Assembly: GCA_945898025.1 (NCBI GenBank)
Contig: CAMDGT010000014.1
Location: 1-13,117, forward strand
Length of the DNA stretch: 13,117 bases
From: Rickettsia typhi
Lineage (GTDB): Bacteria; Pseudomonadota; Alphaproteobacteria; Rickettsiales; UBA1997
Direction: 5' to 3'
The stretch's first letter is position 1. The number at the start of each line of letters is the position of its first letter. Under the pieces are notes generated by a model. It was not told where the DNA came from, did no database searches, and saw only the letters and a program-made list of their open reading frames with translations. The position numbers and the translations under genes were made by a program. Shown here piece after piece: positions 7,119 to 13,117 of the stretch.

Positions 7119-8406
7119 TGTTTTTTTCTGGTAATTTTTCGTCTTTTTCTAATTTTTTATCTTCATCGTCTTTTTGCTTTTCAGTTTTTTTTATTGACTT
7201 TTTTGCTTGGTTGTTTTCTGAATTTTCAGCCTCTTCTTTTGTTTTAATGGGGTATTCTAGTTTAGGCTCTGCTTCTTCGGGCTTTTTTTCATTTAGTGAT
7301 TTGTTTTTTTCTGTTTTTATAATCTCCTTTTTATTGGTTTTTTCATTGTCAATAGCTTGATTTTCAATAGCTTGATTTTCAATTATTAGATCTTTTGATT
7401 TATCTAAAATTTCTGTTTTTATTTTTTCTTGTTTTATAATCTCATTTGTTTGTCGAAAATTTATAAAAAGTGTAGTGTTTGTGTTTTTAAGGATTTGGCG
7501 ATTTATTTTTGCTATTGCTTCTGTTGCCAGTTCAATCTTTATTTTTTCTTTTATTTGCTCAATGTGGGGTATTTTTACAGAGCGGGAATCAAGTAATTTT
7601 ATAATGTGCCAACCAGCACTAGTGAAAATTGGTTCAGAAATTTGATTTGGCTTCATGGTTATTAAGATTTTTAAAATTTCAATTTCAATTCGATCTTCGA
7701 TTGCATAGCCGTCATTTTCATTGTAAAATAATTTTGTTATTTCTGTATTTTCATGAGTTTTCGTTTTGTTTGTGGAGTCATTTTGTTTTTCTGGTTTTTT
7801 TGAACTGTAATGCTGAAGTATTTCTGTGTTTAAATTTTCATTAAGAATTTTTTCGTTAATTTTTTTGTAAACTTCTTCAGCTTGTTCTTTTGTTTCAAAT
7901 ATTGCTTCTATAATTTTATATTCTTTTTTCCCTTCAAATTCGCGACTTAAATCAAGATATTTTTGATTTGTTTTTTGTTCGTTTGCTTCCTTTTTTATGG
8001 TGTTCTTAATGAATGCATCTTTGATTATTCTATTGGTTTCTTTTTCAATTTCAAGTTTTACCTCTTTGTTTTTTGCAATATTTGATTTTTTTGCTTCTTT
8101 GATAAATTCATTCTCAAGATAAATTTCTTTAATCAAAGATTCAACGAGTTCTTTTGGCAGTTTATCAACATTAATTTGTTCATAATTTTGATTATTTTTA
8201 AAATTAATAAATTCTTTTCCTAGGGACTTAGTGATTTTATTTTGTAGATCTGATTTCAATATTTTGTAACCATTAACTTCGGCAATTATTTCTGATTGAG
8301 GGATTTCATTAACAAAATACGACGAGATTGCAATTGAAAATATTGAAAAAATTGTAATAATGATGATTGTTCTTCTGGCCTTTCTTCTTTTGGAGTAATT
8401 TCTCAT
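7081..8406 (-). CDS. Membrane-anchored PpiC/SurA-like periplasmic peptidyl-prolyl isomerase with K/E-rich tail
   Basis: Predicted periplasmic foldase of 441 aa. Residues 1-12 are strongly basic and are followed by one hydrophobic helix (about 13-32), giving an N-in membrane anchor or uncleaved signal. Residues 38-150 look like a SurA-type N-terminal chaperone region (IAEVNGYKILKSDLQNKI, then a long helical segment with LPKELVESLIKEIYLENEF). A divergent parvulin domain covers about 155-275: YKIIEAIFETKEQAEEVYKKI is its first strand and helix, and PNQISEPIFTSAGWHIIKL (about 250-270) its characteristic end. The middle parvulin motif (usually a GDLGWF-like segment) is poorly conserved, so isomerase activity is uncertain and it may act as a chaperone. 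Residues from about 320 to the end are a low-complexity Lys/Glu/Asn tail with two ENQAI repeats. It overlaps rlmB by 38 bases. Confidence 0.82.
   Translation of the reverse strand: MRNYSKRRKARRTIIIITIFSIFSIAISSYFVNEIPQSEIIAEVNGYKILKSDLQNKITKSLGKEFINFKNNQNYEQINVDKLPKELVESLIKEIYLENEFIKEAKKSNIAKNKEVKLEIEKETNRIIKDAFIKNTIKKEANEQKTNQKYLDLSREFEGKKEYKIIEAIFETKEQAEEVYKKINEKILNENLNTEILQHYSSKKPEKQNDSTNKTKTHENTEITKLFYNENDGYAIEDRIEIEILKILITMKPNQISEPIFTSAGWHIIKLLDSRSVKIPHIEQIKEKIKIELATEAIAKINRQILKNTNTTLFINFRQTNEIIKQEKIKTEILDKSKDLIIENQAIENQAIDNEKTNKKEIIKTEKNKSLNEKKPEEAEPKLEYPIKTKEEAENSENNQAKKSIKKTEKQKDDEDKKLEKDEKLPEKNNEKKTNQNKIEQ
7351..7380 (-). repeat. 15-bp tandem direct repeat within the foldase tail
   Basis: The plus-strand unit aatagcttgattttc occurs twice in succession (7351-7365 and 7366-7380). 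It encodes two copies of ENQAI on the minus strand in the low-complexity tail. It is in frame, so gain or loss of a unit would only change tail length. Confidence 0.9.
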
Positions 8407-8437
8407 TTGAAATTGAGCTTTTAATAATTTGATGATT

Positions 8438-8465
8438 TATCTAAAATTGTGAAATTTTTTAGCAA
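8438..8465 (-). promoter_or_regulatory. Candidate promoter for the foldase-rlmB operon
   Basis: On the minus strand TTGCTA (8465-8460) and TAGATA (8443-8438) are 16 bases apart, about 32 bases upstream of the foldase ATG. The match is moderate and the region is very AT-rich, so this is tentative. Confidence 0.25.
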
Positions 8466-8499
8466 CTTAAAATTTGAAAATAAAACTGTTTCAATTGTA

Positions 8500-8533
8500 A
8501 ATTTGCTTTCTAAAATGTTTTATTTTGCAAATT
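8500..8533. promoter_or_regulatory. Nested dyad symmetry in the divergent foldase/trmL intergenic region
   Basis: Outer arms AATTTGC (8500-8506) and GCAAATT (8527-8533) are perfectly complementary and enclose an inner palindrome TAAAATGTTTTA (8511-8522). The element lies between two divergent genes, where a shared operator is plausible. The rest of this 233-bp gap is AT-rich, with two TATAAATA boxes (8601-8608 and 8614-8621) just upstream of trmL. Confidence 0.3.
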
Positions 8534-8639
8534 CAGGTTTTATGTAATTTTATTTTGTTAAATTCTGTAAAAGTAAGCATTTAAAAAACGCCATTATTTC
8601 TATAAATATTTTTTATAAATACAAGTTTTTAATTAAAAA

Positions 8640-9089
8640 ATGATAAAAGTTGCTTTATTTGAGCCAGATATCGCTGGCAATGTTGGAACAATTATTCGCA
8701 CTTGTGTGGGTTTTGATGTTGAGTTGCATGTTATAGAGCCTTGCGGATTTCCTTTTGATATTCAGAGAATTAAAAAATCGGCCTTAGACTATATTTTTAA
8801 AGTTAAAATTATTCGTCATCAAAATTTTGAGAGTTTTTATAATCTTGAGCTTTTAAACAAAGACTCAAGGCTTGTTTTGGCTTCAACTAAAGCAAGTATT
8901 AATTATTTGGATTTTAAATTTAATGAAAATGATATATTGATGTTTGGTAGCGAAAGTTCTGGTGTTCCGCAGGAGGTTTTTAATAAATCTCATGAAAGAG
9001 TTTTTATCGCTATGAAAAATGACCTTAGATGCTTTAATGTCGCTATTTCTTGTGGAATAATTTTAGCGAAAGCGATTTCTGAAATTTAA
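8640..9089 (+). CDS. trmL: tRNA (cytidine/uridine-34-2'-O)-methyltransferase TrmL
   Basis: This is a small SPOUT methyltransferase, predicted to 2'-O-methylate the wobble nucleotide 34 of tRNA-Leu isoacceptors using SAM. At 149 aa it is only the catalytic knot domain, as in TrmL and unlike RlmB. Motif 1 is EPDIAGNVGTIIRTC (residues 8-22). This is followed by the TrmL-type IEPCGFPFDIQRIKKSALDYIF (about 32-53), motif 2 LMFGSESSGVP (about 99-109) and motif 3 LRCFNVAISCGIILAKA (about 128-144). Motif 3 is usually R-S-L/M-N; here it is R-C-F-N, a variant. The ATG is preceded by A/T only, with no Shine-Dalgarno sequence. It is divergent from the foldase gene and 152 bp upstream of sdhA. It may be its own unit, although readthrough into sdhAB is possible because I see only a weak hairpin with a T6 run (about 9104-9122) after it. 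Confidence 0.9.
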   Translation: MIKVALFEPDIAGNVGTIIRTCVGFDVELHVIEPCGFPFDIQRIKKSALDYIFKVKIIRHQNFESFYNLELLNKDSRLVLASTKASINYLDFKFNENDILMFGSESSGVPQEVFNKSHERVFIAMKNDLRCFNVAISCGIILAKAISEI

Positions 9090-9216
9090 CTTAAAATTAA
9101 TTAGATAAATATCTTGATTTTTTAAAAAAAATTTACTATTAATAATAATCTACTAATTGGTTTTATTAAATAAAATTTTGAGTATACAAATAATTTATTA
9201 AATATTAATTTATAAA

Positions 9217-9235
9217 TATAATAAAAAACGGAGCG
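9217..9235 (+). promoter_or_regulatory. sdhA -10-like box and Shine-Dalgarno sequence
   Basis: A perfect TATAAT lies at 9217-9222, with only a weak -35 (TTTATT, 9194-9199) 17 bases upstream. A GGAG Shine-Dalgarno core at 9230-9233, 8 bases before the ATG at 9242, fixes the sdhA start. It is the clearest ribosome-binding site in the window. The promoter would give a very short leader and remains tentative. Confidence 0.4.
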
Positions 9236-9241
9236 AAATCA

Positions 9242-11035
9242 ATGGGTAAAATTGCTAATTATTCAGTAATTGATCATCAGTTTGATGTCTTGGTAATTGG
9301 TGCTGGCGGAGCAGGTTTAAGAGCAACTCTTGGCATGTCTTCTAAGGGGCTTTCAACCGCTTGTATTACAAAAGTTTTCCCTACCCGCTCTCATACCGTT
9401 GCGGCTCAAGGTGGTATTTCTGCTGCTCTTGGCAATATGGGAGAAGACGATTGGAGATGGCATGCTTTCGATACCATTAAAGGCTCCGATTGGCTAGGTG
9501 ATCAAGATGCAATTGAGTATATGTGTAGTGAAGCCCCAGATGCAATAATTGAATTAGAGCATTATGGAGTGCCATTTTCACGAACTAAAGAAGGTAAAAT
9601 TTATCAAAGACCTTTTGGTGGAATGACAACAAATTACGGTGAGGGCGCCGCCGCCCAAAGAACTTGTGCTGCCGCAGATAGAACTGGTCATGCTATTCTA
9701 CACACTCTTTATCAGCAATCTTTAAAACATAATGCGAAATTCTTCATTGAATATTTTACTCTCGATTTAATCATGGAAAATGGAATTTGTCGCGGAGTTA
9801 CTGCAATATCAATGGTTGATGGTGAAATGCATCGCTTCAAAGCTAATTTAGTTGTTATTGCTACTGGTGGCTACGGAAGAGCTTATTTTTCTGCTACTTC
9901 TGCTCATACCTGTACCGGAGACGGCAATGCAATGATATTAAGAGCTGGTCTACCGTTGCAAGACATGGAATTTGTGCAATTTCATCCAACTGGAGTTTAC
10001 GGTGCTGGTTGTCTAATAACTGAAGGAGCAAGAGGAGAGGGTGGTTATCTAGTAAATTCTGAAGGCGAGAGATTCATGGAAAGATATGCTCCAAATGCTA
10101 AAGATCTCGCTAGTAGAGATGTTGTTTCCCGAGCTATGACAATGGAAATTATCGCAGGAAGAGGTGTTGGACCCAATAAAGACCACATTTATTTGCATCT
10201 TAATCATTTAGAGCCAAAAGTTCTTCACGAAAGATTGCCGGGTATTTCCGAAACTGCAAAAATTTTTGCTGGAATCGATGTTACTAAACAACCCATTCCC
10301 GTTTTGCCAACCGTTCACTACAATATGGGCGGTATTCCAACTAATTTTAAAGGCGAAGTTTTAAATGTTAAAAACGGCAAGACAGAAGTAGTTGCTGGGT
10401 TAATGGCTATTGGCGAGGCCGCTTGTGTTTCTGTTCATGGTGCTAACCGCTTAGGCTCGAACTCTTTGCTTGATTTAGTTGTTTTTGGTAGGGCTGCCGC
10501 AATTCGTGCTAGTGAAATTATTAAACCAAATTCTACTCATGCAGAATTTGCTAATGATGCTGGAGAAGAATCAATCGCAAGATTCGACAAAATAAGAAAT
10601 AGCAATGGCTCTAGCTCTGTTGCTTCTGTCCGTTTTAAAATGCAAAAAACTATGCAAGAAAAAGCTGCGGTATTTAGAACTGAAGCAACTCTTGCTGAAG
10701 GTGTGAATCAAATTTATGATATCTTTAATCAATTTTCTGATATAAAAATTAAAGATCGTGGTCTAATTTGGAATAGCGATTTAATTGAAGCCTTAGAGCT
10801 TGATAATCTTCGCTCTCAAGCATTGGTAACTATAAAATCTGCTCATAATCGTAAAGAAAGTCGCGGTGCTCATGCTCGAGAAGATTACAAAGATAGAGAT
10901 GATGAAAATTGGTTAAAACACAGCATTATGTGGTGCAATGAAAATGGCGACACAAAAATCGATTATCGCGATGTTGTTTTAAAGCCAATGACTAACAATA
11001 TTCAATCTTTTCCACCAAAAAAAAGAGTTTATTAA
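9242..11035 (+). CDS. sdhA: Succinate dehydrogenase flavoprotein subunit
   Basis: SdhA oxidises succinate to fumarate in the TCA cycle and passes electrons through SdhB to ubiquinone (complex II, cytoplasmic face of the inner membrane). The 597-aa protein shows the FAD-binding motif [11 protein letters not shown] (18-28). The SHT motif has His51 as the expected site of covalent FAD attachment, followed by [17 protein letters not shown] at 248-251 and [10 protein letters not shown] (about 258-267) belong to the active site. The [10 protein letters not shown] block and [20 protein letters not shown] follow, and the C-terminal domain ends with [11 protein letters not shown] and WLKHSIMW. Length is normal. 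It starts behind a good GGAG site. sdhB follows 81 bp later. The membrane-anchor genes sdhC and sdhD are not next to it, since trmL is upstream. Confidence 0.98.
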   Translation: MGKIANYSVIDHQFDVLVIGAGGAGLRATLGMSSKGLSTACITKVFPTRSHTVAAQGGISAALGNMGEDDWRWHAFDTIKGSDWLGDQDAIEYMCSEAPDAIIELEHYGVPFSRTKEGKIYQRPFGGMTTNYGEGAAAQRTCAAADRTGHAILHTLYQQSLKHNAKFFIEYFTLDLIMENGICRGVTAISMVDGEMHRFKANLVVIATGGYGRAYFSATSAHTCTGDGNAMILRAGLPLQDMEFVQFHPTGVYGAGCLITEGARGEGGYLVNSEGERFMERYAPNAKDLASRDVVSRAMTMEIIAGRGVGPNKDHIYLHLNHLEPKVLHERLPGISETAKIFAGIDVTKQPIPVLPTVHYNMGGIPTNFKGEVLNVKNGKTEVVAGLMAIGEAACVSVHGANRLGSNSLLDLVVFGRAAAIRASEIIKPNSTHAEFANDAGEESIARFDKIRNSNGSSSVASVRFKMQKTMQEKAAVFRTEATLAEGVNQIYDIFNQFSDIKIKDRGLIWNSDLIEALELDNLRSQALVTIKSAHNRKESRGAHAREDYKDRDDENWLKHSIMWCNENGDTKIDYRDVVLKPMTNNIQSFPPKKRVY

Positions 11036-11064
11036 GAATTTATGTATCGTAAAATAATAAAAGC

Positions 11065-11091
11065 AATGTTAGTTAAAAATTAATTAACATT
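11065..11091 (+). other. Strong stem-loop between sdhA and sdhB
   Basis: The arms AATGTTAGTTAA and TTAATTAACATT pair over 12 positions with one G-U pair and leave a 3-base AAA loop. The stem-loop lies 29 bases after the sdhA stop and 25 bases before the sdhB start. There is no following T run, so it is not a typical terminator. It could be an mRNA-stability or processing element that sets the SdhA:SdhB ratio (inference). Confidence 0.5.
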
Positions 11092-11116
11092 ATCAATAAA
11101 TCTAAACAAATTAATT

Positions 11117-11914
11117 ATGGCAGAGTTTAAGCTTCCTAAAAATTCGCAAATTGACAAAAATGCAGGCAATTTTTATAAGGCTCCAGATGGTGCAAAAAAT
11201 ACCCGTATCTTTGAAATTTACCGCTACGACCCCGAAGATGTAGAAAAAAAGAACCCTCATATCGATAAATTTGAAATTGATCTTGATAATTGCGGTCCGA
11301 TGATTCTTGATGCTTTAATTAAAATCAAGGGAGAGCTAGACAGCTCTCTTACTTTCCGCAGATCTTGCCGAGAAGGAATTTGCGGTTCATGTTCAATGAA
11401 TATTGACGGCACTAATGGTTTAGCTTGCACTAGGGCAATTGGCGATTGCAGTAAATCTGCGGTTAAAATTTATCCTTTACCGCATATGCCTGTAATTAAA
11501 GATTTAGTTCCTGACTTAACTAATTTTTACGAGCAATATAAATCAATTGAGCCGTGGTTGAAGGCCGATAAGCCAGAAGCTAACGATAAAGAAAGGTTGC
11601 AATCTCCCGAGGAAAGAAAAAAACTAGATGGTCTTTATGAATGTATTCTTTGTGCTTGTTGTTCAACTTCTTGCCCTAGCTATTGGTGGAACGGCGATAA
11701 GTATCTTGGCCCTGCAACCTTATTGCAAGCCCAAAGATGGATAGTAGACTCCAGAGACGAAGCAACCGACGAAAGGCTTGATGCTCTTGAAGATTCCTTT
11801 AAATTATATCGTTGCCACACCATCATGAATTGTGCTAGTGCTTGCCCGAAAGGCTTAAACCCCGCTAAAGCAATTGGCGAAATTAAACAGGCTATTGCCA
11901 GCAAAAAAGCTTAA
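11117..11914 (+). CDS. sdhB: Succinate dehydrogenase iron-sulfur subunit
   Basis: SdhB carries electrons from the SdhA flavin to the quinone site of complex II through [2Fe-2S], [4Fe-4S] and [3Fe-4S] centres. The N-terminal plant-type ferredoxin domain has the cysteines at 84, 89, 92 and 104 (CREGICGSC, later LAC). The C-terminal domain has [12 protein letters not shown] (Cys176, 179, 182, 186) and then [14 protein letters not shown] with further ligands. [12 protein letters not shown] near the end is typical. At 265 aa it matches alphaproteobacterial SdhB, with an N-terminal extension relative to E. coli (238 aa). The start follows an AT-only leader without Shine-Dalgarno. It is expected to be co-transcribed with sdhA across the 81-bp spacer that holds a stem-loop. 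Confidence 0.97.
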   Translation: MAEFKLPKNSQIDKNAGNFYKAPDGAKNTRIFEIYRYDPEDVEKKNPHIDKFEIDLDNCGPMILDALIKIKGELDSSLTFRRSCREGICGSCSMNIDGTNGLACTRAIGDCSKSAVKIYPLPHMPVIKDLVPDLTNFYEQYKSIEPWLKADKPEANDKERLQSPEERKKLDGLYECILCACCSTSCPSYWWNGDKYLGPATLLQAQRWIVDSRDEATDERLDALEDSFKLYRCHTIMNCASACPKGLNPAKAIGEIKQAIASKKA

Positions 11915-11946
11915 ATCAATCATTAGCTTACTTGAATAGAGGGGTA

Positions 11947-12002
11947 AAATACTTATTCTTGCCTTAGAATATAGTTTTAACCGATCTTCCTGAGGGTAAG
12001 AT
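11947..12002 (+). other. Two consecutive stem-loops downstream of sdhB
   Basis: The first has a TATTCT/AGAATA core (11954-11959 with 11966-11971), extended by ACT/AGT and AAA/TTT with two single-base bulges. The second is ATCTTCC (11984-11990) against GG-T-AAGAT (11995-12002), with a TGAG loop and one bulge. They lie in the 127-bp gap between sdhB and the helicase gene. Neither is followed by a T run, so a transcript-end or stability role is only possible. Confidence 0.35.
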
Positions 12003-12041
12003 TTGCTAAAAAATGTAAGCAATTAATTATTCCAAATTTAT

Positions 12042-13117
12042 ATGACCACAAAAAGTTTATTATTTTTAATCAAAGAAGATGTAACTGCTTGGAGGAAGGA
12101 AAATTATAAATCAGAATTTTCAACGGTAAAAGAAATTTTAAATTTTCAAAAAATTGAATCTCATAATGACTCAATTGAAAGGCAATATAAATATCTAAGA
12201 AAAGCTCAATTTGAGGCGATTGAAACCTATTTATATCTTCGTTTTGTTAAAAAAACCCCTAAAATAATCGATCTCTACAAGCAGTATTATCCAATTTCGC
12301 GAGATTTTACTAAGGCTCTTAATATTGATCATATTCCCGAATATTCCTTTAAATATATTAAAAATATTGATGATGTTTTGGCAGATTTCCAAGATGAAAA
12401 TATACTAAAAGCAAATAAATACCACTCTTTAGTCGAAACCATCAACCTTGATTATCCTAGCTATATTCTTGCCTTAGCAATGGGTAGTGGCAAAACTAAT
12501 ATAATCTCGGCAATTATTGCCATTGAATTTGCTATTGCCATTGAAAATGAAAAAAATACAGAATTTAATTTTATGCAAAATGCTTTGGTATTTGCACCAG
12601 GGCTTATTATTTTAAAAAACTCGCTGAAGAAAATTTCTACTTTGCCTTTTGAAAAAATATTGCCATCTGAACTTTCCAAGAAATTTCTTGCAAATGTAAA
12701 ATATATTCAAGCAGGAAATAATAAAACTTTATCATTGATAAGAGGCAGTAAGTGGAATATTGTTGTTTTAAATAGTGAAAAAATTATACTTAGAGAAGTA
12801 AAAGCAAAAACTGATAATCAACAAAAATCATTTGAAGAAAGAAAATTGCAAGCAAATTTAAGAATTGAAGCAATTAAATCTTTGCCAAATCTTGCAATTT
12901 TTAGCGATGAAGCTCATCACACCTACGGCAATAAAATTGGAGATGATTTAAAAAAAGTAAGAGAAACCATTAATCACATTCATGAAAATAAAGAGCTTGT
13001 TTGTGTTGTAAATACAACAGGAACTCCATATTCGGATAAAAAAATGTTAAAAGATGTTATTTTTTGGTATGGTCTTGAAGATGGAATAAAAGACGGTATT
13101 TTAAAAAGCCTGCACCA
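12042..13117 (+). CDS. Type III restriction-like SF2 (DEAD/DEAH) helicase, partial
   Basis: This frame was translated by hand. It starts at ATG 12042, with an in-frame stop (TAA, 12024-12026) just upstream, and is still open at the right edge, giving 358 residues. Walker A is ALAMGSGKT (GSGKT at 148-152), Walker B is SDEAHH (D289-H292) and motif III is NTTGTPY (324-330), the SF2 helicase order found in type III Res and related DNA-translocating proteins. A Q-motif-like LRKAQFEAIETYLYLRF precedes it. About 140 residues lie before Walker A, with no nuclease motif that I can recognise. The second RecA domain, and any nuclease or methyltransferase partner, would be beyond the window. The pattern (YxYLRFVKKTPKIIDLYK, then LDYPSYILALAMGSGKT) matches, from memory, large proteins annotated 'type III restriction enzyme, res subunit'. 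A defence role is inference. It is 127 bp downstream of sdhB and probably a separate unit. Confidence 0.82.
   Translation, partial: MTTKSLLFLIKEDVTAWRKENYKSEFSTVKEILNFQKIESHNDSIERQYKYLRKAQFEAIETYLYLRFVKKTPKIIDLYKQYYPISRDFTKALNIDHIPEYSFKYIKNIDDVLADFQDENILKANKYHSLVETINLDYPSYILALAMGSGKTNIISAIIAIEFAIAIENEKNTEFNFMQNALVFAPGLIILKNSLKKISTLPFEKILPSELSKKFLANVKYIQAGNNKTLSLIRGSKWNIVVLNSEKIILREVKAKTDNQQKSFEERKLQANLRIEAIKSLPNLAIFSDEAHHTYGNKIGDDLKKVRETINHIHENKELVCVVNTTGTPYSDKKMLKDVIFWYGLEDGIKDGILKSLH

Noticed and set aside
7118..7360. Plus-strand Ser/Phe-rich frame opposite the foldase tail
   Set aside because: Its Ser/Phe repeats are the complement of the Lys/Glu codons of the tail.
7629..7844. Plus-strand frame opposite the parvulin region
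   Set aside because: Antisense shadow of a supported gene, with no motif or start signal.
11680..11904. Minus-strand frame inside sdhB
   Set aside because: Antisense to the well-conserved iron-sulfur domain of SdhB.
11954..12477. 14-bp direct repeat (tattcttgccttag) at 11954-11967 and 12464-12477
   Set aside because: One copy is in the spacer hairpin and the other encodes the conserved helicase segment before Walker A. A rough estimate suggests a few 14-base matches are expected by chance in 13 kb of such AT-rich DNA.
12461..12679. Minus-strand frame inside the helicase gene
   Set aside because: Antisense to the Walker A region of a clear helicase frame.

Overview
The window is a strongly AT-rich bacterial chromosome segment made almost entirely of housekeeping genes. 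It most resembles an alphaproteobacterium of or near the Rickettsiales. The signs are an NDUFS4-type accessory subunit of complex I, an RpoH with a clear RpoH box, alphaproteobacterial-type SdhA and SdhB, and a small two-helix membrane protein that looks, from memory, like the Rickettsiales DUF2671 family. A complete ilvC and a glutathione-synthesis gene argue against a maximally reduced obligate intracellular parasite. The lineage call is inference: there is no rRNA gene here.

Layout. Positions 1-8406 are on the minus strand, in four likely transcription units. Reading each 5' to 3' on that strand: (a) ppiC-like foldase (8406-7081), rlmB (7118-6303), a 64-aa protein (6293-6099) and a 140-aa membrane protein (6112-5690), closed by a candidate terminator near 5640-5670. 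(b) rpoH (5521-4580) and ribE (4578-3949), separated by one base. (c) ilvC (3777-2758) alone. (d) glmU (2581-1130), an NDUFS4-like gene (1128-841) and gshA (836 to beyond the left edge), packed with gaps of 1 and 4 bases. A divergent intergenic region of 233 bp (8407-8639) separates these from the plus-strand half: trmL (8640-9089), sdhA (9242-11035), sdhB (11117-11914), and the start of a large type III restriction-like SF2 helicase (12042 to beyond the right edge).

Functions. The genes cover envelope and peptidoglycan precursors (GlmU), redox defence (GshA), respiration (NDUFS4-like, SdhAB, and the flavin precursor made by RibE), branched-chain amino acids (IlvC), heat-shock transcription (RpoH), periplasmic folding (PpiC/SurA-like) and RNA 2'-O-methylation (RlmB, TrmL). 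The only accessory-looking gene is the helicase at the right edge. Two partial genes at the window ends (gshA and the helicase) have no stop codon inside the window.

No RNA gene, insertion sequence, CRISPR array or integrase was seen. The non-coding signals worth a second look are a perfect 12-bp tandem repeat abutting the predicted rpoH promoter, an inverted repeat abutting the predicted ilvC promoter, and a long stem-loop between sdhA and sdhB. No new multi-gene system is evident. The best candidates for under-described biology are the pair of small proteins at 5690-6293 and the helicase at the right end.
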